NCBI GenBank assembly: GCA_018673915.1
Contig: JABHBK010000062.1
Location: forward strand, 1-64,000
Direction of reading: 5' to 3'
Origin: Nitrospina sp.
GTDB taxonomy: Bacteria > Nitrospinota > Nitrospinia > Nitrospinales > VA-1
Length of the DNA: 64,000 nucleotides
The notes below the pieces were generated by a model that searched no databases, had not been told where the DNA came from, and saw only the letters and a list, made by a program, of their open reading frames with translations. A program made the translations under genes and the position numbers. Shown here piece after piece: positions 19,246 through 28,175 of the stretch (position 1 is the stretch's first letter; each line of letters opens with the position of its first letter).

Positions 19246-19588
19246 CTAACAACTCCGGGGCGGAGAACCGGTATAGCGCAATAGCTTGTTACCGCTAATT
19301 CTCTCGCTTAATAAGTTCTTGCTCGCTGTACCCTTCGGGGAATGGGTGATGCCCTCTCATTTGCCTTCATACCCGGAACGGGTAAAAACTAATGAGGGAA
19401 TATCGCAGCCCCACGCGGGTGGTTTAGAATCCCTTATCGGCAAGATAGACCAAAAGGATTAAAAAACCTACTGTTATGGTAAGGTTAAATTTTATTACTT
19501 ATAGATTGCCCTGTCAATCTGCAATGCTTTGGATATTATTGCCCTATCGGTACAGGGTTATAATTCATCATTGATCTAAATAGCTCAA
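19246..19588. other. Gene-free region with nested palindrome
   Basis: No coding gene or RNA is supported. The main structure is the palindromic element at 19352-19398. The right half is AT-rich and probably holds the promoter of the following gene, but no clear -35/-10 pair stands out. Confidence 0.5.
19352..19398. repeat. Nested palindrome containing dispersed 25-bp repeat, copy A
   Basis: Outer arms CCCTCTCATT and AATGAGGG enclose an inner stem ACCCG-GAA-CGGGT. The 25 bases at 19362-19386 are identical to the reverse complement of 30259-30283, another intergenic site. An exact 25-mer repeat between two non-coding sites is unlikely by chance, so this is probably one member of a dispersed intergenic repeat family. 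Confidence 0.75.
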
Positions 19589-20422
19589 TTGCCTATAATT
19601 CAGTTCCCATTTTCTAAAACTATAAATTTCATTCAAATGATACAAATTCTTTTCATCCTTTTATCGTTAAGTATGGTTTCGCCGTGTTTTGCCACCGAAT
19701 CACCCAAAGACATGGTACTGATTCCAGCGGGAAAATCTCAGATGGGGAGCAGAAGTTCCCTGCTGGAACTCAAACCTCACGATTTGTTTAATACCGACCG
19801 GCACACTCTTGGTCCCGAAAATCCGGCCCATGAGGTCTACCTCGATGCGTTCTATATAGATATTTTTGAGGTGACCAATAAAAGATATAAAGATTTTGTA
19901 ACCGCAACCGGAGCAAAAAAGCCTCAAGGTTGGGTGAAGCCCGATTTCAATGAAGACCTGCAACCGGTGGTAGGTATTTCCTGGAAGGAGGCCGTGTCCT
20001 ATTGTAAGTGGAGCGACAAAAGGTTGCCCACAGAAGCGGAATGGGAAAAAGCCGGCAGAGGCAAACGACCGGTCAAATACCCTTGGGGAGACACCCCTCC
20101 CGATTCAGAAAAGCTGAACTATAATGAAGAGAAAATGAAAACTACTCCCGTGGGCTCTTACGAAAATGGGAAATCAGATTACGGTATCTATGATCTTTCC
20201 GGAAATGTCTCGGAATGGGTTCATGACTGGCATTACCCGGAGTACTACTTATTTTCTCCAAAAAAAAACCCGCAAGGGCCGGAAAAAGGACATTACAGAA
20301 TTATCCGCGGAGGAAACTGGAGAAACAACGCAGATGATGTCGACCTCACCTATCGCAACGCAACCGCACCCAATATGAGAAATGACACAGTGGGCTTTCG
20401 TTGCGCTAAAAACGCCTCATAA
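19589..20422 (+). CDS. Exported formylglycine-generating-enzyme (SUMF1) domain protein
   Basis: The 277-residue reading frame has an N-terminal hydrophobic export signal ending in SPCFATES, then a full FGE-sulfatase domain: MVLIPAGKSQMGS, VYLDAFYIDIFEVTNKRY, GISWKEAVSYCKW, KRLPTEAEWEKAGRG, YPWGD, DLSGNVSEWVHDW and the end IIRGGNWRNN...VGFRC. The paired catalytic cysteines of true formylglycine-generating enzymes are not evident, so it is probably one of the many non-enzymatic or ergothioneine-like relatives. The start shown is TTG; ATG at 19637 is an alternative that keeps the signal helix. Neither has a good ribosome binding site. Confidence 0.88.
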   Translation: MPIIQFPFSKTINFIQMIQILFILLSLSMVSPCFATESPKDMVLIPAGKSQMGSRSSLLELKPHDLFNTDRHTLGPENPAHEVYLDAFYIDIFEVTNKRYKDFVTATGAKKPQGWVKPDFNEDLQPVVGISWKEAVSYCKWSDKRLPTEAEWEKAGRGKRPVKYPWGDTPPDSEKLNYNEEKMKTTPVGSYENGKSDYGIYDLSGNVSEWVHDWHYPEYYLFSPKKNPQGPEKGHYRIIRGGNWRNNADDVDLTYRNATAPNMRNDTVGFRCAKNAS

Positions 20423-20430
20423 ATACGACT

Positions 20431-21645
20431 CTATTTAGGATTTTTTAAGCGGACTAGAATTCTATCCAGCAGGAGATCAGCAATTTCCCTTTTGGGTTTC
20501 AAGGGGATGTTTTCAATTTTTTCTTCACGATCAATGATCGTCACTTGATTGGAGTCGGACTGAAATCCGATTCCAGGCGCACTGATATCATTGGCAACGA
20601 TAAGGTCGAGATTCTTTTTTTTCAATTTCTCTAAAGCGCTCTCCACAATATTCTGGCTTTCCGCCGCGAAACCCACCACCAACTTGCCAGAATTGCGTTT
20701 AGCGACTTCCAGCAAGATGTCTTTCGTGGGAACCATTTTAAGAACCAAACCTGCATCCCCCTGCTTTTTTATTTTCTCTTTTTCCAGAGTTTGCGGAGCA
20801 AAGTCGCCCACTGCGGCAGACATGACCAAAACATCACAGTGGTCAAGGTGTTCCTGAACCAAAACATTCATCTCGTCTGCCCGTTTACAAGTTTTAATGT
20901 CCACACCTGGGGGAGCCTTTAAATAAGTCGGACCGCTGATGAGAACCACCTTTGCGCCCCGGGCCTTTGCCTGTTCAGCAACGGCATAACCCATTTTCCC
21001 TGAAGAAGGATTAGAAAGATATCGCACGGGATCGAGGGGTTCATGAGTAGGTCCGGCTGTAATGAGAAACCGGATCCCATTCAGGTCATCACGCTGGTTA
21101 AAATAGCTTCTCACCTTATCCAGAATTGCGGAAGGTTCGGCCAAACGCCCAGGGCCTGTCACTCCACAGGCAAGTTCACCAAAAGCCGGATCAACAAAAT
21201 CCACACCTCTGGACCTCAAGATATCTATATTTTTTTTCACGGCAGGATGTTCCCACATCCCATCATTCATGGCCGGGGCAACCAAAACCGAACCTTTAAA
21301 CGCTAAGTGCAAGTTTGACAGGGCATCGTCCGCGAGACCATGCGCCATTTTACCCAGCATGGAAGCCGTGGCCGGAGCCACCACCAGAAGGTCCGCGTTC
21401 TCCGCAACACGAATGTGTTCCATTTGAGCAGAGTTATGCGAATCAAATAAACTGTGGTAAACCGGATTCCCAGAAAGCGCCTCAAAAGTCAGCGGGGTCA
21501 CAAATTTACTAGCATTAGCACTCATTACTACCCTTACATCGGCCCCTTCTTTCACCAATAAACGCAAAATTTCTACCGCCTTATAAACAGCTATACCGGC
21601 AGAGACACCCAAAACAATTTTTGCGTTTTTTATTGTTTTCCGCAT
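20431..21645 (-). CDS. coaBC: Bifunctional phosphopantothenoylcysteine decarboxylase / phosphopantothenate-cysteine ligase
   Basis: Carries out two successive steps of coenzyme A synthesis. The 404-residue protein has an N-terminal flavin-dependent decarboxylase: GVSAGIAVYKA, active His in MEHIRVAE, PAMNDGMW, and the lid Cys in GELACGVTGPGRL. The C-terminal ligase contains ITAGPTHEPLDPVRYLSN PSSGKMG and VGFAAES. It complements the panBCD operon 6 kb away in this window. Convergent with the FGE-domain gene, 8 nt between stop codons. Confidence 0.96.
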   Translation of the reverse strand: MRKTIKNAKIVLGVSAGIAVYKAVEILRLLVKEGADVRVVMSANASKFVTPLTFEALSGNPVYHSLFDSHNSAQMEHIRVAENADLLVVAPATASMLGKMAHGLADDALSNLHLAFKGSVLVAPAMNDGMWEHPAVKKNIDILRSRGVDFVDPAFGELACGVTGPGRLAEPSAILDKVRSYFNQRDDLNGIRFLITAGPTHEPLDPVRYLSNPSSGKMGYAVAEQAKARGAKVVLISGPTYLKAPPGVDIKTCKRADEMNVLVQEHLDHCDVLVMSAAVGDFAPQTLEKEKIKKQGDAGLVLKMVPTKDILLEVAKRNSGKLVVGFAAESQNIVESALEKLKKKNLDLIVANDISAPGIGFQSDSNQVTIIDREEKIENIPLKPKREIADLLLDRILVRLKNPK

Positions 21646-21812
21646 AATTTAAAATGAAACCTCAAATAATCGGGGAACGGCCAAAGGGAAAGCGAGCAAA
21701 ATCTTATTAAGCCGCCAGCACGATTTGGATCCTGAAAAAGCCATTGCTCATTAGCCCCATGCTTAGTGAATAGTTTAATTATAAGTATTAATCTTTGAGC
21801 AATCAATATTTT

Positions 21813-22334
21813 ATGGAAGATCACAAAAAGTTCAGGATAGCCATTCGGGTTCCAGAAATTTTTTATGTATTGAGGAACGATGAATCACAGGAACCAGACA
21901 GGTTCATAGCTGAAGCCGAGCTGATAAAAAAACACCAGGCAGATGAGGCAGGCGATGAGCCTGTTTCGCATGAAGTCCGACTGGGCCGTGATCAAATCAA
22001 TACTATTTGCAGAACGCTTAAGTCTGAATTCACCACTGAGACAAAAAACATAACCTCATTCAAAAGTTATATTCATAATCTGAAATCCCGCTCCCGAGAA
22101 ACTGCCATAGAGGAAGTTAAATTTTTCTTACAAGAGATGAGAGATATTGAGAAGGATTATAAAGGAGACAACATCTCCAGTTTTTTTCACAATCACTGGG
22201 CTCAGCATGGAGAAGATTTTCATTTCATATTGAAAAGTATTGATCTTGCTGGAATCCGAATAGTACGAGACTGCCGTTTATTAGAACAACTGGACGATGA
22301 ACAAAAGATAGATATCTACCTGGAAACTTATTGA
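21813..22334 (+). CDS. Hypothetical protein, 173 aa
   Basis: Family not recognised. The protein is soluble, charged and largely helical, with no signal peptide. A region of alternating basic and acidic residues (about 60-115) may form a coiled coil. I start at the ATG at 21813; an in-frame TTG at 21795 is possible. Neither start has a strong ribosome binding site. Codon usage resembles its neighbours. The convergent hairpin at 22353-22389 follows. Confidence 0.7.
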   Translation: MEDHKKFRIAIRVPEIFYVLRNDESQEPDRFIAEAELIKKHQADEAGDEPVSHEVRLGRDQINTICRTLKSEFTTETKNITSFKSYIHNLKSRSRETAIEEVKFFLQEMRDIEKDYKGDNISSFFHNHWAQHGEDFHFILKSIDLAGIRIVRDCRLLEQLDDEQKIDIYLETY

Positions 22335-22352
22335 GCTTGTAATTATCTGTCA

Positions 22353-22389
22353 GAAAAAAAATCCACCCAGGGGAGCTGAGTGGATTTTA
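22353..22389 (-). terminator. Terminator downstream of the small 22443-22637 gene
   Basis: The stem AAAATCCAC/GTGGATTTT (22358-22366, 22380-22388) is followed on the minus strand by a run of eight T. On the plus strand the T tract is short, so it serves mainly the minus-strand gene. Confidence 0.85.
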
Positions 22390-22442
22390 AAGAGGCAATC
22401 ATCCTAAGCGGACCATCATAAAGATTCTCCCCCCTGCCAATT

Positions 22443-22637
22443 TTATTCAGATTTTTTTTCTATTCCTTTAATGATGGAGCGCCCTTTTGGTGCATGGTTT
22501 CTCAGATGTTCACGCACAAGCATCACTGCGTGATTATCATCCATAGCCGTTATGAAAATGCTAAAATCCTCTTCGGATTTATCCTTTTCATTTATTAAAA
22601 CACCTTTTACTTTAAAACTATATTGTTTAGGTGGCAT
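22443..22637 (-). CDS. Small hypothetical protein, 64 aa
   Basis: The short basic protein (MPPKQYSFKVKGVLINEKDK...) has a predicted beta-hairpin N terminus and a helix around residues 34-47. Family not recognised. A terminator lies directly downstream. It is divergent from glgA with only 44 nt between start codons, so control regions must overlap. The defined terminator argues for a real transcript. Confidence 0.65.
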   Translation of the reverse strand: MPPKQYSFKVKGVLINEKDKSEEDFSIFITAMDDNHAVMLVREHLRNHAPKGRSIIKGIEKKSE

Positions 22638-22681
22638 GGTATTCTCAAATAGGTATAGAACAATACTACCAGTATATAAAC

Positions 22682-24124
22682 ATGAGCCGAAAACTTAAAA
22701 TTCTTTTAGTCTCCGCAGAAGTTCATCCTTTCGCCAAAACCGGCGGACTGGCAGACGTCAGCGGAGCATTGCCTCCAGCCCTGAAAAGACTAGGGCACGA
22801 CATCCGGGTCATCATGCCCAAATATTCCTGCCCCGCCAAGGCCGGAAAAGAAATGCGAAACATCAAAGTGGACTTGGATATTCCCGGCTTCAGCCAGAAA
22901 GGCGCCCTCTTCCAATCAGAGCTGGATGACAATGTCCCTATTTACTTGATTGAACAGGCTGAACACTATAATCGCAAACATATTTACGGAGAATCCGGTG
23001 CCGATTACCCCGACAATGTGGAGCGGTTTTCATATTTTTGCCAAGCCGTCTTGAAAGCAGCTAAAACAATTAATTTTAAACCTGACATCATACATTGCAA
23101 TGATTGGCACACGGGGCTGATTCCATTATATTTAAAAACAGACTCCTGGTTTGCTCAAACTAAAACCCTTTTTTCGATTCATAACCTGGGCTATCAGGGA
23201 AACTTTCCGCGTTCCAGCCTGGTAACAACCGGATTGGATGAGTCCCTATTTCACGAAGAAGGCATTGAGTTTTACGGCCAAGTCAGTTTTATGAAAGCTG
23301 GGTTGATGTTTTCAGACACTCTTGCCACCGTGAGCCCCGCTTATAGTCAGGAAATCCAAACTCCCGAGCTGGGTTTTGGCATGGAAGGGATATTGCAAAA
23401 ACGTTCCGACCATCTGTACGGAATATTGAACGGCGTCGACTATTCCATATGGAACCCGGAAACCGACCCTTTGATTCCTGCCAATTTTGGGTCAAAATCT
23501 CTATCCCAAAAAATGCGATGTCGAGACGATCTAATACGAATGTTTTCACTCCGCCTCAATAAAAAGACACCCATTCTTTGCATGATCACCCGTCTTTCTG
23601 AACAAAAGGGAATCGATTTAATCATGGAAGCCCAGGATGCCCTGAATAAATGGGATGTATCCTTGTTGATTCTAGGGACGGGCGAAGCCCAGTACGAAAC
23701 TTTTTTCCGCAAATGGAGTAAAGAAAGGTCTGACCGCATTGCTACGGCATTGAAGTTTGATGAATCTCTGGGACATCGCATTCTGGCTGGCAGTGATATG
23801 CTCCTCATGCCATCGCGCTACGAACCTTGCGGACTCACCCAAATGTATGCCCTGAAATATGGAACCGTACCCATTGTTCACAATATTGGCGGGTTGAAAA
23901 ACTCGATTCAGGAATTCAGCAATAAAACAGGGAAGGGAAACGGGTTCAAATTTAAATCCCCAAATAAAAATTATTTCATTAATTCCCTGCAGAAAGCCTT
24001 ATCCTGTTTTAATCAAACCAAAACTTGGGAAAAACTGATGCGCAATGGTATGGCTAAAGATAATAGTTGGGAGTATTCAGCCAAACAATATTCACGCCTA
24101 TATCAAAAAACCCTTCGTTCTTGA
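22682..24124 (+). CDS. glgA: Glycogen synthase (ADP-glucose type)
   Basis: Extends alpha-1,4-glucan from ADP-glucose (GT5 family). The 480-residue protein has the N-terminal loop FAKTGGLADVSGALP with the sugar-nucleotide lysine (Lys19), HCNDWHTGLIP, SIHNLGYQG, the GT-B hinge LNGVDYSIWNP, ITRLSEQKGIDL, and the C-terminal MPSRYEPCGLTQMYALKYG with the catalytic Glu. I start at ATG 22682 because the family begins ...LKILLVSAEVHPF; the reading frame is open further upstream but that part is not conserved in the family. No other glycogen genes are nearby. Confidence 0.94.
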   Translation: MSRKLKILLVSAEVHPFAKTGGLADVSGALPPALKRLGHDIRVIMPKYSCPAKAGKEMRNIKVDLDIPGFSQKGALFQSELDDNVPIYLIEQAEHYNRKHIYGESGADYPDNVERFSYFCQAVLKAAKTINFKPDIIHCNDWHTGLIPLYLKTDSWFAQTKTLFSIHNLGYQGNFPRSSLVTTGLDESLFHEEGIEFYGQVSFMKAGLMFSDTLATVSPAYSQEIQTPELGFGMEGILQKRSDHLYGILNGVDYSIWNPETDPLIPANFGSKSLSQKMRCRDDLIRMFSLRLNKKTPILCMITRLSEQKGIDLIMEAQDALNKWDVSLLILGTGEAQYETFFRKWSKERSDRIATALKFDESLGHRILAGSDMLLMPSRYEPCGLTQMYALKYGTVPIVHNIGGLKNSIQEFSNKTGKGNGFKFKSPNKNYFINSLQKALSCFNQTKTWEKLMRNGMAKDNSWEYSAKQYSRLYQKTLRS

Positions 24125-24153
24125 AGCAAAGGTTCGACACGGAGTCTCATTTC

Positions 24154-26061
24154 ATGACGGAAAGCAGTATTAGCCTTGAAATTCTTCAGGAAGTAACCCG
24201 GATCGCCAACTCCACGCTAGATCTGGATGAAACCCTACAAAATATTATTCAAGTCATTAAAAATAAAATGCATATGGATGCCTGCGCCATATACCTGATT
24301 GATGAGTCAGATGGGCTTCTGCACTTGAAAGCCTCCATGGGCCTCCCTGATGATGCCAAGCGGATCAATCTGAAAATAGGCCAGGGAGTGACAGGCTGGG
24401 TCGCACAGCAAGGAACTTCTTTAGCCTTGAGCGAAGCAATGCAAGACCCCCGATTTGTCTATTTCCCGGAAATCGAGGAAGAAAAATTTCACTCCCTGCT
24501 ATCGGTACCCATTCTTGCTGATTGCCCCCCTCTAGGAGTCATCAATGTTCATAGCGTTGAAAAAAGAATGTTCCAATTAGAAGAAATTACCGTTCTCGAA
24601 ACAATTGCAGGACAAGTCACCGGATGTTTGAGAAACGCCATCCAGTTTCATCAAAACCAGATGATGTTAAAGGAAACACGAATTTTATATGACATCAGCC
24701 TGGCCGTTCAATCCACCCTGAAGCTGGAGCATGGCCTTTGGGTCATTCTCAGCGCGATCACCATGGGTGAAGCAGGAGGATTCAACCGAGCAATGCTGTT
24801 TACCATCAACGATAAAACTCAGTGCCTTCAGGGAATTATGGGCATGGGACCTGATTCCCAAGAGGACGCAGTGAGAATCTGGACCGAGTTAGACAAAAAA
24901 AGAGGAAGCTTACTGGACTGGGTCATCAAAGAAACGCAAAGTGACCTGATTCGAAACTCCAAGTTCAACAGTTTTGTTTGCGGGTTAAGTTATCCCCTCA
25001 ATCCTAATGACAATGTTCTATCAGAAACAGTGCTACAGAAAAAACCGTTTAATATTACACATGCAAAAGAACACCCGCTAGTCAGCCAGGAGTTTATCGA
25101 TGCGCTAGGTGTGGATACCTTCGCGACGGTTCCTCTTATCGCACATGAAGAAGTACTGGGAGTCATTCTGGTCGATAACCGATATGACCAAAAGAGGATT
25201 ACAGAAGAAAACCTGAGGTTTTTAACCCGCTTTACGGTTTACGCCAGTTGGGTTATCGAAAACTCCCGCCTTTTCTCTAAACTGCTAGATACTAATCGTG
25301 AACTGCTTTCCATGAAGGAACAACTGGTCCAGGCAGAAAGGCTCTCAGCCTTGGGAGAAATGGCCGCGGAAGTGGCGCATGAAATCAAAAACCCTCTCGT
25401 TTCTATTGGGGGATTCGCCCGCAGGCTAAAAGATAAAATGAACACCCTTTCAAAAAAACGGGAAGACAGCGACGAATTAAAATCGGCAGCCAACTATTCT
25501 GAAATTATTTCCAATGAGGTGGAGCGCCTTGAACGATTGCTGAAAAACACTTTGATTTATTCTAAATCCGGTGCGCTGGAAACGGAAGAATGCCAAATAA
25601 ATAAATTGATAGAAGAATCCCTTTATATGTTTAAGTCCGGATTTTTCGAAAAAAATATAAATTTGGTTACCCAGTTTGAAGAGGATCTCCCCCTATTAAA
25701 TCTCGATCAGCAGAAAATTAAACAAGTCTTGATAAACTTAGTTTATAACTCCCTGGAATCCCTTTCTATGGGTGGAATGTTAAAAATTCAGACCTATCTT
25801 GAAGACTACGCACAAAAACAAAAAATGGTCACAGTCAGAGTTGAAGATACAGGTGGGGGTGTGCCTCAGGATATTTTTGAAAATATTTTTAATCCGTTTT
25901 TCACCACCAAGCATAGTGGCACTGGCCTCGGACTATCCATATGCCGGAAAATCATTGAAAACCATGGGGGAAGCATTCGGGTAGAAAACCAAATAGGTAA
26001 AGGGGTTACCGTCTATCTCCATTTACCGTTGCAAATGGGCCTCGATTATTATAAAAACTAG
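24154..26061 (+). CDS. GAF-domain sensor histidine kinase
   Basis: Cytoplasmic two-component sensor of 635 residues. Domain order: GAF 1 (about 20-160), a second GAF-like domain (about 170-340), a dimerisation domain with the phosphorylated His in EVAHEIKNPLVSIGG (about His409), then the ATP-binding domain with QVLINLVYNSLESL, VEDTGGGVP and GTGLGLSICRKIIENHGG. No membrane helix is seen, so the signal is probably cytoplasmic. ATG 24154 is preferred because GGAG lies just upstream and the ORF part before it overlaps glgA. The response regulator 75 nt downstream is the likely partner. Confidence 0.93.
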   Translation: MTESSISLEILQEVTRIANSTLDLDETLQNIIQVIKNKMHMDACAIYLIDESDGLLHLKASMGLPDDAKRINLKIGQGVTGWVAQQGTSLALSEAMQDPRFVYFPEIEEEKFHSLLSVPILADCPPLGVINVHSVEKRMFQLEEITVLETIAGQVTGCLRNAIQFHQNQMMLKETRILYDISLAVQSTLKLEHGLWVILSAITMGEAGGFNRAMLFTINDKTQCLQGIMGMGPDSQEDAVRIWTELDKKRGSLLDWVIKETQSDLIRNSKFNSFVCGLSYPLNPNDNVLSETVLQKKPFNITHAKEHPLVSQEFIDALGVDTFATVPLIAHEEVLGVILVDNRYDQKRITEENLRFLTRFTVYASWVIENSRLFSKLLDTNRELLSMKEQLVQAERLSALGEMAAEVAHEIKNPLVSIGGFARRLKDKMNTLSKKREDSDELKSAANYSEIISNEVERLERLLKNTLIYSKSGALETEECQINKLIEESLYMFKSGFFEKNINLVTQFEEDLPLLNLDQQKIKQVLINLVYNSLESLSMGGMLKIQTYLEDYAQKQKMVTVRVEDTGGGVPQDIFENIFNPFFTTKHSGTGLGLSICRKIIENHGGSIRVENQIGKGVTVYLHLPLQMGLDYYKN

Positions 26062-26135
26062 TGTTCCTCTGGCAAGCTAAATCAATTTGGTTCCAAATTC
26101 TGTAACAATTAAACTTTACCCAAATAAATAGACAG

Positions 26136-26501
26136 ATGAAATCAATCCTCGTTGTCGATGACGAACAAAATATCAGGTTTCTTTATAAAGAGGAACTTGA
26201 AGATGATGGCTACAAAGTTTCGGTTGCGGCCACGGGTGAGGAAGCGCTACAAAAATTAGACAATAGTATTCCAGACCTCATTATTCTAGATATTAAAATG
26301 CCGGGAATGGACGGCATAGAGGTCATGCGGAAAATAAAGGATGAAAAAGGCGATATTCCCATAATACTCTGCTCAGCTTACGGCCGCTACAAACAGGACT
26401 TCCGGGCCTGGGCCTCGGATGCCTATGTCGTCAAATCTGCAGATCTCAGAGAACTGAAACTCACCATCAAGGAGATTTTCAATCAGCGGATAGCGGGTTG
26501 A
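26136..26501 (+). CDS. Single-domain response regulator
   Basis: CheY/Spo0F-like receiver of 121 residues with no output domain. The acidic pair Asp8/Asp9, phosphorylated Asp52 (IILDIKMPGMDG), Ser80 and Lys100 are all present. It follows the GAF kinase in the same direction and probably takes its phosphoryl group, passing it on or acting through protein contact. Confidence 0.93.
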   Translation: MKSILVVDDEQNIRFLYKEELEDDGYKVSVAATGEEALQKLDNSIPDLIILDIKMPGMDGIEVMRKIKDEKGDIPIILCSAYGRYKQDFRAWASDAYVVKSADLRELKLTIKEIFNQRIAG

Positions 26502-26510
26502 TCAAATAAT

Positions 26511-27155
26511 ATGAAAACCATCGAACCCAGATTTATTGCTGTTGAAGGATCTATTGGTGCTGGCAAAACATCACTGGTGAATCTCCTTGGAGAGCAGTAT
26601 GAATCTCGGGTAATTCTGGAGGACAACGATACCAATCCCTTCATTGCCAAATTTTATGAGGATCGCGAATCTTATTCCTTTCAGACCCAGGTTTTTTTTT
26701 TACTAAACCGATTCAACCAATACATGGAATTAGCCCAGAGAGATCTGTTCAATTCTGTGGTGGTAATCGACTACCTCTTCCAACGAGACAAGATATTTGC
26801 CCAACTCAATTTAGAAGACCATGAATACCGTTTGTATGAACAAATTTTTAATTTAATAGGAACCAAAGCTCCAAAACCAGATTTAGTCATATTTTTGCAG
26901 GCCAGCACAGAAGTCTTGATAGAGAGAGTTTCCAAACGAGGTAGGGATTATGAAGCTTTTATGGACCCCGATTATCTCGATTCGGTAAATAAAGCCTTCA
27001 ATAATTTCTTTTTTTATTATTCCGACACACCGCTTTTGGTCATAAATACCAATGAGATCGACTTTGTTGAAAAAAAATGTGATCTGGAAGAGTTGATTAA
27101 CAAGATCAACAGTCATAAAATAGGTAGAGAATATTATAACCCGCTTGGATCCTGA
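26511..27155 (+). CDS. Deoxynucleoside kinase family protein
   Basis: Phosphorylates deoxynucleosides for nucleotide salvage. The 214-residue protein has the P-loop GSIGAGKTS (residues 13-21), the substrate-site segment VVIDYLFQRDKIFA, and the lid LIERVSKRGRDYE with catalytic arginines. Closest in layout to bacterial dAK/dGK-like enzymes; the exact nucleoside cannot be told. The gene starts 9 nt after the response regulator and may be in the same transcript. Confidence 0.88.
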   Translation: MKTIEPRFIAVEGSIGAGKTSLVNLLGEQYESRVILEDNDTNPFIAKFYEDRESYSFQTQVFFLLNRFNQYMELAQRDLFNSVVVIDYLFQRDKIFAQLNLEDHEYRLYEQIFNLIGTKAPKPDLVIFLQASTEVLIERVSKRGRDYEAFMDPDYLDSVNKAFNNFFFYYSDTPLLVINTNEIDFVEKKCDLEELINKINSHKIGREYYNPLGS

Positions 27156-27261
27156 CGGACCGGGACGGAGTAAGCTTCATAAATCAAGGTAAGCGCAAAT
27201 CGGGGACCCCGTTGGCGGCCCTAAAATTATCACCGCGTTTTCCTTAAATGTTACGCTTCTC

Positions 27262-27290
27262 CCACGGCATTTGCCGATGGTTTCTTTTTT
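27262..27290 (+). terminator. Possible terminator after the deoxynucleoside kinase gene
   Basis: The stem CCA-CGGCA / TGCCG-a-TGG has a TT loop and is followed by TTTCTTTTTT. The stem is short with one bulge, so efficiency is uncertain. It separates the kinase gene from panB. Confidence 0.45.
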
Positions 27291-27335
27291 GATTCCTCCC
27301 CCTCCGCTTTCCCAAGCCAAAACGCGTATAAAATC

Positions 27336-28175
27336 ATGGATAAAAGGCCTGTTACCGTCCCTGACATTTCCGGACGAAAAAATTCAGGAAAAAAAATCAC
27401 TGCCCTGACTGCATATGATTATAGTTTCTCGAAGCTTCTCGATGAGACGGACATAGACATTATTCTTGTCGGAGATTCTCTCGGAATGGTTTCCCTCGGT
27501 CATGAGAATACACTGGCGGTGACTCTAAACAACATGATCGACCATACCCAAGCGGTGAAACGAGGTGCCCAACGTGCCCTGGTAGTGGGCGACATGCCTT
27601 TCATGTCTTATCAGGTTTCAATAGAGCAGGCCGTGACCAACGCTGGCCGCCTCATTCAAGAAGGCGGTGCATCGGCTGTCAAACTCGAAGGGGGAGCTCG
27701 CATGGCAGACAGGGTTCAGGCTATTGTTCAGGCAGGAATTCCTGTCATGGGCCATATAGGTTTGACCCCTCAATCGGTTCATCAGTTCGGAGGCTATAAG
27801 GTACAAGGCAAAAATTATTTGGACTCCCGACAAATCAGGCAGGACGCAAGCGATCTGCAAAATGCCGGTGCCTTTGCCTTGGTCATAGAAGGAATTCCTG
27901 GCGAGCTGGCAGAAGAAATCACCACAGAGCTAAAGATACCCACTATTGGAATTGGAGCAGGCCAAAAATGTGACGGCCAAATTCTGGTTCTACACGATCT
28001 TTTGGGACTGAACCAGGATTTCGTGCCTAAATTTGTAAAACAATACGCCCAAATGGCTGACAACCTGAAAAGCGCAGTTTCCGAATACATCAAGGAAGTC
28101 AGGAACGAAACATTTCCAGGGCAAGAGCATACCTATCACTCAAAGCAGGGGAGCCTCAAGCAAGTCAATGATTGA
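27336..28175 (+). CDS. panB: 3-methyl-2-oxobutanoate hydroxymethyltransferase
   Basis: First committed step of pantothenate synthesis, making ketopantoate from ketoisovalerate and methylene-tetrahydrofolate. The 279-residue protein has LTAYDYSFSKLLDETDIDI, the metal-binding VGDSLGMVSLGHENT, VVGDMPFMSYQ, VKLEGG, GHIGLTPQSVHQFGGYKVQGK and the catalytic Glu in LVIEGIP. It overlaps panC by 8 bases, so the pan genes form one operon. Confidence 0.97.
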   Translation: MDKRPVTVPDISGRKNSGKKITALTAYDYSFSKLLDETDIDIILVGDSLGMVSLGHENTLAVTLNNMIDHTQAVKRGAQRALVVGDMPFMSYQVSIEQAVTNAGRLIQEGGASAVKLEGGARMADRVQAIVQAGIPVMGHIGLTPQSVHQFGGYKVQGKNYLDSRQIRQDASDLQNAGAFALVIEGIPGELAEEITTELKIPTIGIGAGQKCDGQILVLHDLLGLNQDFVPKFVKQYAQMADNLKSAVSEYIKEVRNETFPGQEHTYHSKQGSLKQVND

